From positions 1 through 42,387 of IMG/VR virus record IMGVR_UViG_3300010392_001099: 42,387 bases of DNA; one strand, given 5' to 3'. Origin of the DNA: a virus. Shown piece after piece: positions 13,748-21,992 of this stretch; the stretch's first letter is position 1; every line of letters begins with the position of its first letter. The notes beneath the pieces are model-generated. The model ran no database searches. It was not told where the DNA came from and saw only the letters and a program-made list of their open reading frames with translations. Position numbers and translations under genes: made by a program.

Positions 13748-16188
13748 CCACATCCCCCTACCACCACACAGCCGCGAACATGCGCGAGAACGGGTATCAC
13801 GTCCTGCCCGTCATGCCGGGGGCCAAGGTGCCCGGCAAATACCAGAATGGCGAATGGCGGCCGATGCCGGGTTGGGCGAAATTCTGCGATGCCATGCCGG
13901 CAGAGTTCATCCACGACCAATGGGAGACATGGCCCGAGGCGGGCATATGCGTGGCCCATGGCAACGTGATCGGTCTCGATCTCGATACCGACCGCAAGGA
14001 CGTGGCCGAGGCGCTGCACAAGGCCGTGGAGCCGCCCAGCGTGCGCAGGAGGGGCGCGAAGGGCTGGATGGGCTACTATCGCCCCGGCGACGGGCTGGAC
14101 GGGCTCACCGCGCGCGTGAGGTGGTACGAGAAGGGCAGCGACAGCAAGTCGCCGCTGGTGGAGCTTCTTTTGCACGGCACGCAGTCGGTATTGCCGCCGA
14201 CGATCCATCCTGACACCGGCCTGCCATACACATGGCTGACCGACGAGGGGCTGGCCGATGTGTCGCTTGAAGAGCTGGCCGAGTTCACCGGATCTGACCT
14301 TGAGGCGCTGGATCGGGAGTTCGGCAAGATCGGGCTGACGCGGGAAGCGCCACGCCGCGTCTCATGCCAGGATTACGACAGGCCGGCGGCTACGGATCAC
14401 GATCTTGAAAAACCATTCGGTCGCAGCCTCAATGATAGGTCGCTGGAAAGCCTCGATGCGTGGTGGCCGGCGCTCGATCTGCCAAAGTCCAGACAGCGTG
14501 GATATGGCGCATGGGAGGCGGTCCCGTTCTGGCGCGTGTCAAATTCCGGGCGGTCGCTATCGGAGCGCAACCCGAACCTCAAGGCATCGCCACGCGGGAT
14601 CGTGGATTTCGGCGCAGACAGATCCTACACGCCGGTTGATGTCGTCATGGCCGCGCGCGACTGTTCTTTCGGTGCGGCCGCCGAATGGCTCAAGGGCTTC
14701 GTGCGGGAAGAGGCCGGCGCATTTGTGGCTGACATGATGGAAGGAAATCACCCGGAAAGCCATGAAGGCAAGGGCGATACCGGCGTTAGCGATCGGGATG
14801 GAAATCAGCCCGATCCGCCGACATTCGATCCTTCACGGTGGGCCGCCACCCCGGTATTCGCCGGCAAGCGGCGGTTCAGCGCGATCAAGCCCATAGCGGA
14901 ACCCTCACCGGCGGAGTGGGAAGCGATCATGCCGAAGGAGGCGCCGCCGTTCCCGGTGCAGGATTTCAGCGTCTGCGAGGGGCTGTTGGGGGACGTTGCA
15001 AGCCATATCGACGCGGCAAGCGCCACGGCGACGGAGGCGGGCGCTCTGGCGGTGGCGATACCGCTGCTTGGAGCCGTGTTCGGGCAGGCTTATGCCACCC
15101 CGTCCAACCTGCGCAGCAACGTCTACACGGTGGCCCTCGGCGGCTCAGGGACCGGCAAGACGAGCCTCGTGAACCCGGCGAAAGAGATGATGGTCACGGC
15201 GGGGCATGGCGATCTGATCGGCGCTGACAGGTTCATGTCAGGGTCCGGCGTGCTCCAGATGCTGAGGCAGGGCGCGCGTCGGATATGCTTTCTGGACGAG
15301 TTCGGCCACATGCTGCAACAGATCGGCGCGGCGGGGTCAGGTATCCATGCCAAGCAGATCCTGACCGAACTCACGGCGCTCTATTCGGCGGCCAATACGA
15401 TCTTCTCCGGAAGCGCCTATGCCGATGGCAGATCGAGCGAGATTCACTATCCGAACCTATGCCTGTTCGGCATGGCGACACCGGAACAATTCTGGCGGGC
15501 GTTCGGATCGTCGAGCCTTGAGGACGGGTCCATCGCGCGATACCTCGTGTTTCCGCTTGGAGAGACCGCCCCGAAAGAGATGGACACCAGCGCGGGGGAT
15601 CGTGTCGCAATGGCGCTCAGGGAGGCTCAGGCGGCCATTTCAGCGCGCGTGACGGGCAACCTTGGTAATATCCGCCCCAAGACAGTCCCGCTCGATGACG
15701 CGGGGGAAAAGGCGCGGCTTGACCTCAAGGACAAGGAGGCATCGTTCGCGCTGTATGCCGAGAAGAATGGCATCAGGGGTGGCCCGGCGATCCTGCGGCG
15801 TGTCACGGAAAACGCGCTCAAGATCGCCCTGATATCAGCCGTTGGCCGCAATCTTGACAACCCGGAGATTGACGGCCGCGACATGGAGATCGGCCACGCT
15901 CTGGCGTGGTGGAGCGCCAACGTGATGATCAGCAACATCGCCAGCCATATCGCAGACAACCAGCTTGAGCGCGACGTGAATGAAGTCGAACGCAAGATCA
16001 GGGATGCAGGGCCAAACGGCATCATGCGCGGGAAGCTGAAAGACAGGTGCCGGGGGATCGGAAAGCGGGCGTTCGAGGAAATTCTTGAGGGCTTGAGCGA
16101 CGCCGGCCTTATCGACAAGGTGAAGGTAGAGACCAGGACGCGCGTTGCGTGGAAGATCGTTTACAAAGGAGACACCGAAGATGAATGA
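13741..16188 (+). CDS. Bifunctional PrimPol primase-polymerase / DUF3987 helicase-like protein
   Basis: The N-terminal third is a prim-pol domain: GYHVLPVMPGAKVP, then GLDLDTD (catalytic Asp80 and Asp82), RRRGAKGWMGYYR and VLPPTIHPDTGLPY. The C-terminal half is an ATPase with Walker A GGSGTGKTS (about 467-475) and Walker B ICFLDEFG (about 515-522), of the DUF3987 type found in phage primase-helicases. The end is a winged-helix-like segment. At 815 residues it is a full-length fusion. It would prime and unwind phage DNA, possibly with polymerase activity, alongside the phage clamp. It begins right after frame A of the methyltransferase locus (13740) and overlaps frame B. Confidence 0.9.
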   Translation: MLTTSPYHHTAANMRENGYHVLPVMPGAKVPGKYQNGEWRPMPGWAKFCDAMPAEFIHDQWETWPEAGICVAHGNVIGLDLDTDRKDVAEALHKAVEPPSVRRRGAKGWMGYYRPGDGLDGLTARVRWYEKGSDSKSPLVELLLHGTQSVLPPTIHPDTGLPYTWLTDEGLADVSLEELAEFTGSDLEALDREFGKIGLTREAPRRVSCQDYDRPAATDHDLEKPFGRSLNDRSLESLDAWWPALDLPKSRQRGYGAWEAVPFWRVSNSGRSLSERNPNLKASPRGIVDFGADRSYTPVDVVMAARDCSFGAAAEWLKGFVREEAGAFVADMMEGNHPESHEGKGDTGVSDRDGNQPDPPTFDPSRWAATPVFAGKRRFSAIKPIAEPSPAEWEAIMPKEAPPFPVQDFSVCEGLLGDVASHIDAASATATEAGALAVAIPLLGAVFGQAYATPSNLRSNVYTVALGGSGTGKTSLVNPAKEMMVTAGHGDLIGADRFMSGSGVLQMLRQGARRICFLDEFGHMLQQIGAAGSGIHAKQILTELTALYSAANTIFSGSAYADGRSSEIHYPNLCLFGMATPEQFWRAFGSSSLEDGSIARYLVFPLGETAPKEMDTSAGDRVAMALREAQAAISARVTGNLGNIRPKTVPLDDAGEKARLDLKDKEASFALYAEKNGIRGGPAILRRVTENALKIALISAVGRNLDNPEIDGRDMEIGHALAWWSANVMISNIASHIADNQLERDVNEVERKIRDAGPNGIMRGKLKDRCRGIGKRAFEEILEGLSDAGLIDKVKVETRTRVAWKIVYKGDTEDE

Positions 16189-16360
16189 GACATGCGAAGG
16201 GTGCCGGTTCTGGCGAGCGCACGAGGTGCCGGAAACGAATAGGGGGTACTGCCACAGGCACGCTCCGAGGTGGGGGCAGGGCGGGATGCGAGCGCAAGAC
16301 GATTGGTTCCCGGAGGTGCCGAAGTTCGCTTGGTGCGGCGATTTTGAGGCCAGCAAATAA
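16181..16360 (+). CDS. Small Cys/His zinc-binding protein (59 aa)
   Basis: MNETCEGCRFWRAHEVPE, then YCHRHAPRW and FAWCGDF, give a CxxC-x(n)-CxxH-C metal site of the kind seen in short phage proteins. AAAGGAG lies 10 nt upstream and the ATG overlaps the primase stop, so the start is clear. Trp and Pro are frequent. It is the last gene coupled to the replication operon. Confidence 0.65.
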   Translation: MNETCEGCRFWRAHEVPETNRGYCHRHAPRWGQGGMRAQDDWFPEVPKFAWCGDFEASK

Positions 16361-16372
16361 TCGGAATAAATG

Positions 16373-16411
16373 TTGCGCTTTTCGTAATTTGTGAGATAAT
16401 CTTAATTATCT
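16373..16411 (+). promoter_or_regulatory. Promoter with palindrome upstream of the 80-aa gene
   Basis: TTGCGC (16373-16378), 18 nt, TAATCT (16397-16402) forms a plausible promoter in an AT-rich gap. The -10 lies inside the palindrome AGATAAT-CTTA-ATTATCT (16394-16411), which contains the (A/C)GATTAT word on the reverse strand. The word recurs nine more times downstream. The gene may therefore be controlled by the factor that binds that cluster. Confidence 0.4.
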
Positions 16412-16430
16412 TATTGATCGAGGTGCAGTT

Positions 16431-16673
16431 ATGATATCGAAAGACTTCCCAATCCCCGAAACATTCCGCAGGGCCGGAGGCGGAAACAAGGGTCGCAGGC
16501 CAAAATATCCGTTTGCTAGCATGGAGATTGGCGACAGCTTCCTTGCTGAGGGTGACACGCGTGACACAAAATGGCGCGCTGCGGATGCTGCGTACAAAAT
16601 AGGTCGGAAGTTAGGTTGGCAATTCACGGCCCGAAAAGAGGGTTATGACGTCAGAATTTGGCGCGTTGAATAA
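16431..16673 (+). CDS. Conserved small phage protein, DUF7303-like (80 aa)
   Basis: The blocks YPFASMEIGDSFLAEGD, ADAAYKIGRKLGWQFTARKE and VRIWRVE match a small phage protein family I recall as DUF7303. It is possibly a DNA-binding or structural beta/alpha fold, and its role is not established. GAGG lies about 8 nt before the ATG. It has its own candidate promoter and stands apart from the replication operon, with a lower GC content than its neighbours. Confidence 0.7.
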   Translation: MISKDFPIPETFRRAGGGNKGRRPKYPFASMEIGDSFLAEGDTRDTKWRAADAAYKIGRKLGWQFTARKEGYDVRIWRVE

Positions 16674-16722
16674 TCGGAGGTCGGTTTCCGATTATTAGAC
16701 GATTATTCCAGGATCGACACGG

Positions 16723-16747
16723 AAACCCGCGCTCAGGCGCGGGTTTT
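16723..16747 (+). terminator. Rho-independent terminator of the early operon
   Basis: AAACCCGCGC-TCAG-GCGCGGGTTTT gives a 10-bp stem with a 4-nt loop and a short T-run. It follows the 80-residue gene and sits within the GATTAT repeat cluster. It would end early transcription before the late genes and could be the target of the downstream NusG-like antiterminator. Confidence 0.8.
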
Positions 16748-17011
16748 GCCGTTTATGGCTCCGATTATCAGATTATTTTCCGATTATTATGTTACTGAAA
16801 AATAACAGAAAAAGTGCACTGTATGTAATAATCTGACAATCGTACCAAGCATCAAAAGTACATAGATCATGGGTATATGGTAGGTTGCTCAGATTATCAG
16901 ATTATTTCGGCAAGGAGTGTCAGGGGGCATCTTCCCACTTGCGCTACCGCCACCGGGTTCGGTAGTCTGTGGGTGCCAAACCCCGAGCGCGGTTCCACGA
17001 GGGACCGAGGC

Positions 17012-17608
17012 TTGACTTACCAGATCGGACAGTTCGTCCATTCAGAGCGGCGAGAGCCGCGCGTAACGGCCCTGACAGGCGAGCGCCTGTTCGAGCCGCT
17101 TTGGCACATTCTTCGAGTTGCATCAGGCCAGGAGGCTGCGAAGCGGGACCGGCTCAACCTTGCCGGCGTCCATGTCTGCTATCCGACGAGGGACGTATCT
17201 TGGCGGGATGCACAGGGCAGGACGCAGAGCCGTTCGGTTGCCGATGTGCCTGGATGGATCTTTGCCAAGTTCAGTCATGCGCCTCGGTGGCACGAGATGC
17301 GGGCGCGACGGATCATCCTCGGCGTCGTATGTCGTGATACGGACTTCGGGCCGGTGCCGTACCGGGCAACGGAAAACGATGTTCGCCGCTGGGTGGGTAT
17401 TCCGACAGTCGAGGAAGAACTCGAAGCAGAGCGGCTAGAGGCTTTGCGGGTCAGGCCGGGTGACGATGCCCGCGTGCTGATCGGCGGAAATCTTGATCTG
17501 GCGGTCAAGGTGACCGATGTCCGGGCCGGGCGGGTGTTCTGGGAGATCGGAGCCCTCAAGGGCGAGGCGTCCGAGGATCGTTGTCAGCGTATCGATGTTG
17601 GAACCTAG
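17012..17608 (+). CDS. NusG/RfaH-like transcription regulator (putative late antiterminator)
   Basis: PLWHILRVASGQEAAKRDRL opens a NusG N-terminal domain, with VHVCYPTRDV and DVPGWIFAKF as later strands. After a helix (VEEELEAERLEALRV) comes a KOW-type tail PGDDARVLIGGNLDL and VTDVRAGRVFWEI. Such phage NusG-like proteins modify RNA polymerase to read through terminators. TTG 17012 is chosen because GAGGGA lies 7 nt upstream; GTG 16973 and ATG 16877 are in frame but lack a Shine-Dalgarno, and the latter starts inside the repeat region. The gene precedes the terminase, the position of late regulators such as lambda Q. Confidence 0.75.
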   Translation: MTYQIGQFVHSERREPRVTALTGERLFEPLWHILRVASGQEAAKRDRLNLAGVHVCYPTRDVSWRDAQGRTQSRSVADVPGWIFAKFSHAPRWHEMRARRIILGVVCRDTDFGPVPYRATENDVRRWVGIPTVEEELEAERLEALRVRPGDDARVLIGGNLDLAVKVTDVRAGRVFWEIGALKGEASEDRCQRIDVGT

Positions 17609-17690
17609 ATGTTGACGAAAACGCTACATCATGTCATTTTGCGCAAAGGACCGGCCAGCCCGAACCGAGTTGAAGGCACGCCGCGAGAGT

Positions 17691-17722
17691 ACCGACCCCA
17701 CGAAAGTGCAGGCAGGGTCGGT
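17691..17722. other. Inverted repeat upstream of the small terminase (17609-17757 gap)
   Basis: ACCGACCC (17691-17698) pairs with GGGTCGGT (17715-17722) around a 16-nt loop in the 149-bp gap before the small terminase gene. Packaging sites (cos or pac) often lie here in phages, so it is a candidate recognition site. The identification rests on position only. The gap also holds a weak TTGACG box at about 17612. Confidence 0.35.
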
Positions 17723-17757
17723 GCTGCTGCAATTCAAGAACACCACAGGATATCACC

Positions 17758-18303
17758 ATGAGCGACCGCGACGAGGCGGGGCGCTTCGCACCGGGCAACC
17801 GCTTTTGGGAGGCCCGCAGCAGTGCGGGGCCGAAGCCCAAATTCAGCAATCCCGACGATCTGTGGAATTCCTGCGTCGAGTATTTCGAGTGGACGGCAGA
17901 CAACCCGCTGCACGAGGCCAAGGCGTTCTCCTACGAGGGCGTCGTGACCATGGCGGAATTGCCAAAGATGCGCGCCATGACCATCGGCGGGCTGTGCATT
18001 TTCCTCGATATCGACCGCACAACGTGGAACGAATGGCGGACTTCGCGTCCCGATTTGTCCCACGTCATCACGCGAGCCGAGGCAATTATCTATCAGCAGA
18101 AGTTCACAGGGGCGGCGGCCGACCTGCTGAATTCGAACATCATCGCGCGCGACCTGGGGCTTGCGGATAAGCGCGAACACTCCGGTCCAGATGGCGGGCC
18201 GATCAAGACGCAGGAGGTGCCAGCGCGTGACCGCATCGCAAGCAAGCTTGCTCGCCTCTCAACCTCCGGAGATACGCCAGGAGATACTGGCGAGCCTGAG
18301 TGA
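17758..18303 (+). CDS. terS: Terminase small subunit (DNA-packaging protein)
   Basis: The segments FSNPDDLWNSCVEYFEW, KMRAMTIGGLCIFLDIDRTT and FTGAAADLLNSNIIARDLGL are the conserved blocks of a phage DNA-packaging protein that recognises viral DNA. The helix-turn-helix lies near MTIGGLCIFLDIDRTTWNEW. It has 181 residues. The C-terminal 25 residues overlap the large subunit start, which is common and couples the two. The Shine-Dalgarno is weak, so translation may be modest, fitting a small amount of packaging enzyme. Confidence 0.9.
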   Translation: MSDRDEAGRFAPGNRFWEARSSAGPKPKFSNPDDLWNSCVEYFEWTADNPLHEAKAFSYEGVVTMAELPKMRAMTIGGLCIFLDIDRTTWNEWRTSRPDLSHVITRAEAIIYQQKFTGAAADLLNSNIIARDLGLADKREHSGPDGGPIKTQEVPARDRIASKLARLSTSGDTPGDTGEPE

Positions 18304-19549
18304 CGCCGATCTGGAGCAACTCGAATGGGACTGGCGGTTCTGGGCGCGTCCGGAACAAATCGCACCGGATGGTGACTGGCTCACATGGGTCATCAACGCA
18401 GGCCGGGGTTTCGGCAAGACGCGGGCAGGTGCTGAGTGGGTTAGGGAGCAAGTCGATGCGGGGCGGCAGAGGATTGCCCTGATCGGGGAGACCTACAAGG
18501 ATCTTGTGGAGGTCATGTGCTACGGCGACAGCGGGCTTGCATCGGTATTCCCGCCGCACCAGCGACCCAAGATCGTCGCAAATCCGAACGTTCAGATCAC
18601 GTTCCACACGGGCGCGGTTGCGCTTGGCTATAACGCGACACAGCCCGCACAGCTTCGCGGCCCGCAATTCGACGCTGCATGGTGCGACGAATTGGCGAAG
18701 TGGCGCTATGCACGCGAGACGTGGGATATGTTGCAATTCGGCCTGCGCCTTGGCGAGAGACCGCAGGCGCTTGTTACCACAACGCCGAGGCCGGTCCCGG
18801 TGCTGAAGGAAATCATGGCCGACCGGACAACCATCGTCACCAGCGGTTCGACCTTCGACAATGCCGGCAATCTCGCCGGATCGTTTCTGCAAAAGATCAA
18901 GGATCGATACGAAGGCACACGGCTGGGCCGGCAGGAACTCAACGCGGAGATGCTGGACGATCTGCCCGGCGCGCTATGGACGCGTGCCATGTTCGACGAG
19001 CACCGCATCAAGGCGGCGCCCGACATGAGGCGGATCGTGGTCGCGGTAGACCCCAGCGGGACAGGCGGCACGGATGACGACGGCGACAGCATCGGTATCG
19101 TGATCGCAGGGCAGGGCGTCGATGGGCGTGGCTACGTGCTGGGCGACTGGACATGCAAGCTTTCGCCTGATGGTTGGGGGCGGCGCGCTGTAGAGGCGTA
19201 TCACAAATTCGAGGCTGACCGGATCATCGCGGAGCGCAACTTCGGCGGGGCGATGGTCGAGCATGTCATCCGGACTGTGGACAAGAGCGTCAGCTACAAG
19301 GAAGTCGTGGCCAGCAGGGGTAAGGTTGCACGGGCCGAGCCGGTTGCGGCGCTCTATGAGCAGGGGCGAGTGAGCCATGTCGGAGCGCATCCTGAACTTG
19401 AGGATCAATGCTGCCTGATAGGCCATGATGGCTACATCGGCGAGGGATCGCCTGACCGCGCTGACGCTCTGGTGTGGGCGCTGACCGAATTGATGCTGGG
19501 CGACGAGCAAACCGTCGCCATGATGTTGACCAAGAGGCACCGCAGATGA
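18227..19549 (+). CDS. terL: Terminase large subunit (packaging ATPase/nuclease)
   Basis: Walker A GRGFGKT (residues 59-65) and a Walker B-like FDAAWCDELAKW mark the packaging ATPase. VAVDPSG and the later PDRADALVWAL supply Asp residues of the RNase H-like nuclease that cuts concatemers. The 440-residue form starts at GTG 18227, with AGGAGG 9 nt upstream. The longer frame upstream lies inside the small subunit gene and has no ribosome site. It overlaps the portal start by 4 nt. Confidence 0.95.
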   Translation: MTASQASLLASQPPEIRQEILASLSDADLEQLEWDWRFWARPEQIAPDGDWLTWVINAGRGFGKTRAGAEWVREQVDAGRQRIALIGETYKDLVEVMCYGDSGLASVFPPHQRPKIVANPNVQITFHTGAVALGYNATQPAQLRGPQFDAAWCDELAKWRYARETWDMLQFGLRLGERPQALVTTTPRPVPVLKEIMADRTTIVTSGSTFDNAGNLAGSFLQKIKDRYEGTRLGRQELNAEMLDDLPGALWTRAMFDEHRIKAAPDMRRIVVAVDPSGTGGTDDDGDSIGIVIAGQGVDGRGYVLGDWTCKLSPDGWGRRAVEAYHKFEADRIIAERNFGGAMVEHVIRTVDKSVSYKEVVASRGKVARAEPVAALYEQGRVSHVGAHPELEDQCCLIGHDGYIGEGSPDRADALVWALTELMLGDEQTVAMMLTKRHRR

Positions 19550-20844
19550 ATGTGATTTCGATGCTGGTCAACGCGGCGCGCCGGGTAGAAACGATGTTCC
19601 CCGGATACTTCGAGGCCGCCAAGCACAACCACTACAAGGACTTCTCGTGGCCGGAGAATGTCACCTTTTCGCAGTTGCACGCGATCTACCACCGCAACGG
19701 GCTGGCAAAGGCCGGGGTCGAAAAGACGATCCTCAAGACGTGGCAGGACGATCCGGAGATCTGGGAAAGCGACGAGCCGCGCGAAAGCAGCCTCGAGGCC
19801 GATATCCGCCAGCGGTTCGATGATCTGACCCTGTGGCAGGCGCTGGCCGAGGCCGACCGGCGGGCCATGGTGGGCGGCTATGCCGGGGTGATCTTTCGGT
19901 TCGCGGACAGCAAGCCATTCGATCAGCCGGTTGACCGCGTGAGCGGCGGTCTCGACGGTCTGGTCGAGGTGATCCCGGCATGGGGCGGGACTGGCGCGCA
20001 GCTTGAGATTGCCGAGTGGGAGACCAACGAGGCCAGCGAGGATTACGGCAAGCCGAAGCTGTTCAAATTCAACGAGGCGGCGGTCGGCAACAACCTCAAC
20101 CAGGTGCGGCAATTCATGGTCCATCCCGACCGGGTTCTGATCTGGTCGCGCGATGGCAGTGTGCATTGCAGGTCCGACCTTGAGGCCGGGTACAACGATT
20201 TGCTCGACGCAGAGAAGGTCAAGGGCGCTGGCGGCGAGGGCTTCTACAAGGCGGCGCGGGGCAACCCGGTACTTGAAGCCGACAAGGACCTCGACATGCG
20301 CAAGATGGCCGAGGCCATGGGCGTGCCGGTATCCGAGGTCGCGGACGCGATGAACGATCAGGTCGAGGACTTCCAGAAGGGCTTCGACCGCCTGCTGATG
20401 GTGCAGGGGATGCAGGCCAAGACGCTGCAAATCACCCTGCCGACCGGGGATACCTATTTCAACGCGGCGGTGAACAGCTTCGCCGCGTCCCTGCTGATCC
20501 CGGTCAAAATCCTGCTGGGGTCGCAGACCGGCGAGCGGGCCAGCACCGAGGACGCCAACGAGTGGTCCATGGTCAACAACGCCCGCCGGGTGAAGCTGGC
20601 CAGGCCGCGCATCCGGGCGATGCTGAACCGCTTTGAGCGCGTCGGGATCATCCCTGAGCGCGACTGGATGATCAACTGGGCCGACCTGACCGAGGCCAGC
20701 AAGGACGCCAAGATCGAGCGCGCCGCCAAGATGGCCGAGATCAACGCCAAGCAGGCTATGGAGCCGGTCTGGGAGGCTGACGAGATCCGCCTCGCCGCTG
20801 GCGACGAGGGCACGGCCCCGACCTATGAGGGAGACGACGAATGA
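19546..20844 (+). CDS. Portal protein (DUF1073 type)
   Basis: The blocks PENVTFSQLHAIYHRNGLAK, ESDEPRESSLEADI and LLGSQTGERASTEDANEWSM are those of the DUF1073 portal family, which forms the dodecameric ring for DNA entry. It has 432 residues. The ATG overlaps the terminase stop. Database labels for this family sometimes read anti-CBASS Acb1-like because of the shared DUF1073 name, but position and length here indicate a portal. It is coupled by 4 nt to the protease gene. Confidence 0.85.
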   Translation: MNVISMLVNAARRVETMFPGYFEAAKHNHYKDFSWPENVTFSQLHAIYHRNGLAKAGVEKTILKTWQDDPEIWESDEPRESSLEADIRQRFDDLTLWQALAEADRRAMVGGYAGVIFRFADSKPFDQPVDRVSGGLDGLVEVIPAWGGTGAQLEIAEWETNEASEDYGKPKLFKFNEAAVGNNLNQVRQFMVHPDRVLIWSRDGSVHCRSDLEAGYNDLLDAEKVKGAGGEGFYKAARGNPVLEADKDLDMRKMAEAMGVPVSEVADAMNDQVEDFQKGFDRLLMVQGMQAKTLQITLPTGDTYFNAAVNSFAASLLIPVKILLGSQTGERASTEDANEWSMVNNARRVKLARPRIRAMLNRFERVGIIPERDWMINWADLTEASKDAKIERAAKMAEINAKQAMEPVWEADEIRLAAGDEGTAPTYEGDDE

Positions 20845-21992
20845 AGCAGGTCCGCGTCAACGTCCGCACGGCGGTCAACGCATCGACCATCCGCCGCGAG
20901 CGCCGCGACGGGCGCGACGTGATCGTCGTCCCCAGCGCGACCCTTCCCGACGGCGTGGTGATGAATGGCATCCGCTACCCGGCCGAGGAAATCGACAAGA
21001 GCTATTCCAGCCTCGACGGCACCCCGGCGCCACTGGGGCACCCGACCATCAACGGCAGCTTCGTGAGCTCGTCCGACCCGCGCGGCATGGTGCGGGGCTT
21101 CGTCGGCGCGTGGAACGAGAACGTCCGCCGCGATGGCGGCCGCGTCCTGCTCGACAAGGTGATCGACGTGGAATTCGCAAAGCAGCTTGAGGGCGGCAAG
21201 AACGTCCTGAACGCGATCGACAGGGGCGAGCCGATCCACACGTCCACCGGCCTGCTGTGCGAGCTTGAGGCCTGCAACGGCGATCAGCCGGACGGGGCAA
21301 AGCACGTCGCCCGAAACATGCTCTTCGACCACGACGCGATCCTCCTTGGCGAGGAAGGCGCGGCCACCCCCGATCAGGGCGTGGGGATGCTGGTCAACAA
21401 GGCCATTGGCAACGATGGCGAGGAAATCGAGGTCATCAACTCGGCATTTGAAGATGCCGAGCGTGAACTCGACTGGGCGGCAGATTCCGCCCTCCGAGCG
21501 GCTGAGAGGCTGGCACGAGTGCCGCTGCTCGACCGCATCAAGTCCGCGATCATGGAGGCGATTGGCTCCGAGCGGGAACCCTCTGCAAATCGAAAGGAAG
21601 CAGATATGGCTGACGACAAGCAGCTTGAAGAGCTTTCCGCGAAGGTGAACGCCCTCTCGGAAAGCGTGAACGGCATTGGCGATCTGATTGCCAATGCGGT
21701 CAAGGACGCGGTGAAGCCGCTGACCGACGCGCAGGCCGAAATGCAGGCCAACGCCAAGGCTCGGGAAGACGCCGAAAAGGCCGAACTGGTCAACAAGGTG
21801 GTCAAGGCGAACATCCTGACCGAGGACGTTGCCAAGGGCCTGACCAATGCCGCACTGAAGGCTCTGGCCGACAAGGCGGCGCCCGGCAAGGCGGCCCCGC
21901 TGAACGCTGGCGGCTTCGGCGGCGGAAATGACGACGAGTTCGCCGGCTACAGCCTGAACGCGGCGATCGACGCTGACAAGGAGGGCAAGTGA
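20841..21992 (+). CDS. DUF2213 prohead protease fused to a scaffold domain
   Basis: The N-terminal 240 residues carry RYPAEEIDKSYSSLDGTPAP, LGHPTINGSF and GEPIHTSTGL, a DUF2213 prohead protease. The C-terminal 128 residues are a charged, Ala/Lys/Glu-rich coiled coil ending in a Gly-rich stretch, which is a scaffold. It would cleave scaffold and capsid termini during head maturation. An internal start at 21606 would give the scaffold alone. Confidence 0.8.
   Translation: MKQVRVNVRTAVNASTIRRERRDGRDVIVVPSATLPDGVVMNGIRYPAEEIDKSYSSLDGTPAPLGHPTINGSFVSSSDPRGMVRGFVGAWNENVRRDGGRVLLDKVIDVEFAKQLEGGKNVLNAIDRGEPIHTSTGLLCELEACNGDQPDGAKHVARNMLFDHDAILLGEEGAATPDQGVGMLVNKAIGNDGEEIEVINSAFEDAERELDWAADSALRAAERLARVPLLDRIKSAIMEAIGSEREPSANRKEADMADDKQLEELSAKVNALSESVNGIGDLIANAVKDAVKPLTDAQAEMQANAKAREDAEKAELVNKVVKANILTEDVAKGLTNAALKALADKAAPGKAAPLNAGGFGGGNDDEFAGYSLNAAIDADKEGK
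21606..21992 (+). CDS. Nested scaffolding protein (internal start)
   Basis: AAAGGAAG lies 5 nt before an in-frame ATG at 21606, giving a 128-residue product that begins MADDKQLEELSAKVNALSES, a coiled-coil scaffold. This mirrors lambda C/Nu3, where the scaffold is made in excess from an internal start in the protease gene. The Shine-Dalgarno within coding sequence and its exact fit to the domain boundary are the evidence. Confidence 0.6.
   Translation: MADDKQLEELSAKVNALSESVNGIGDLIANAVKDAVKPLTDAQAEMQANAKAREDAEKAELVNKVVKANILTEDVAKGLTNAALKALADKAAPGKAAPLNAGGFGGGNDDEFAGYSLNAAIDADKEGK

Larger units (their letters stand above)
16396..16905. repeat. Cluster of ten (A/C)GATTAT repeats
   Basis: The 7-mer (A/C)GATTAT occurs at 16689, 16700, 16762, 16770, 16781, 16891 and 16899 on the + strand, and as its complement at 16396, 16670 and 16828. 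Spacings within groups are 8 or 11 bp. By chance about 0.1 copies would be expected in 510 bp. The sites flank the terminator and lie between the primase-helicase and the NusG-like gene. They could be origin iterons or operator sites for late-gene control. 16674-17011 (338 bp) has no other gene. Confidence 0.65.

Noticed and set aside
17609-17757. Promoter from the TTGACG box near 17612
   Set aside because: No -10 of acceptable quality lies 16-18 nt downstream.
19546-20844. Anti-CBASS (Acb1) protein
   Set aside because: The shared DUF1073 label can suggest this, but length, order after terminase and portal-type blocks favour a portal protein.
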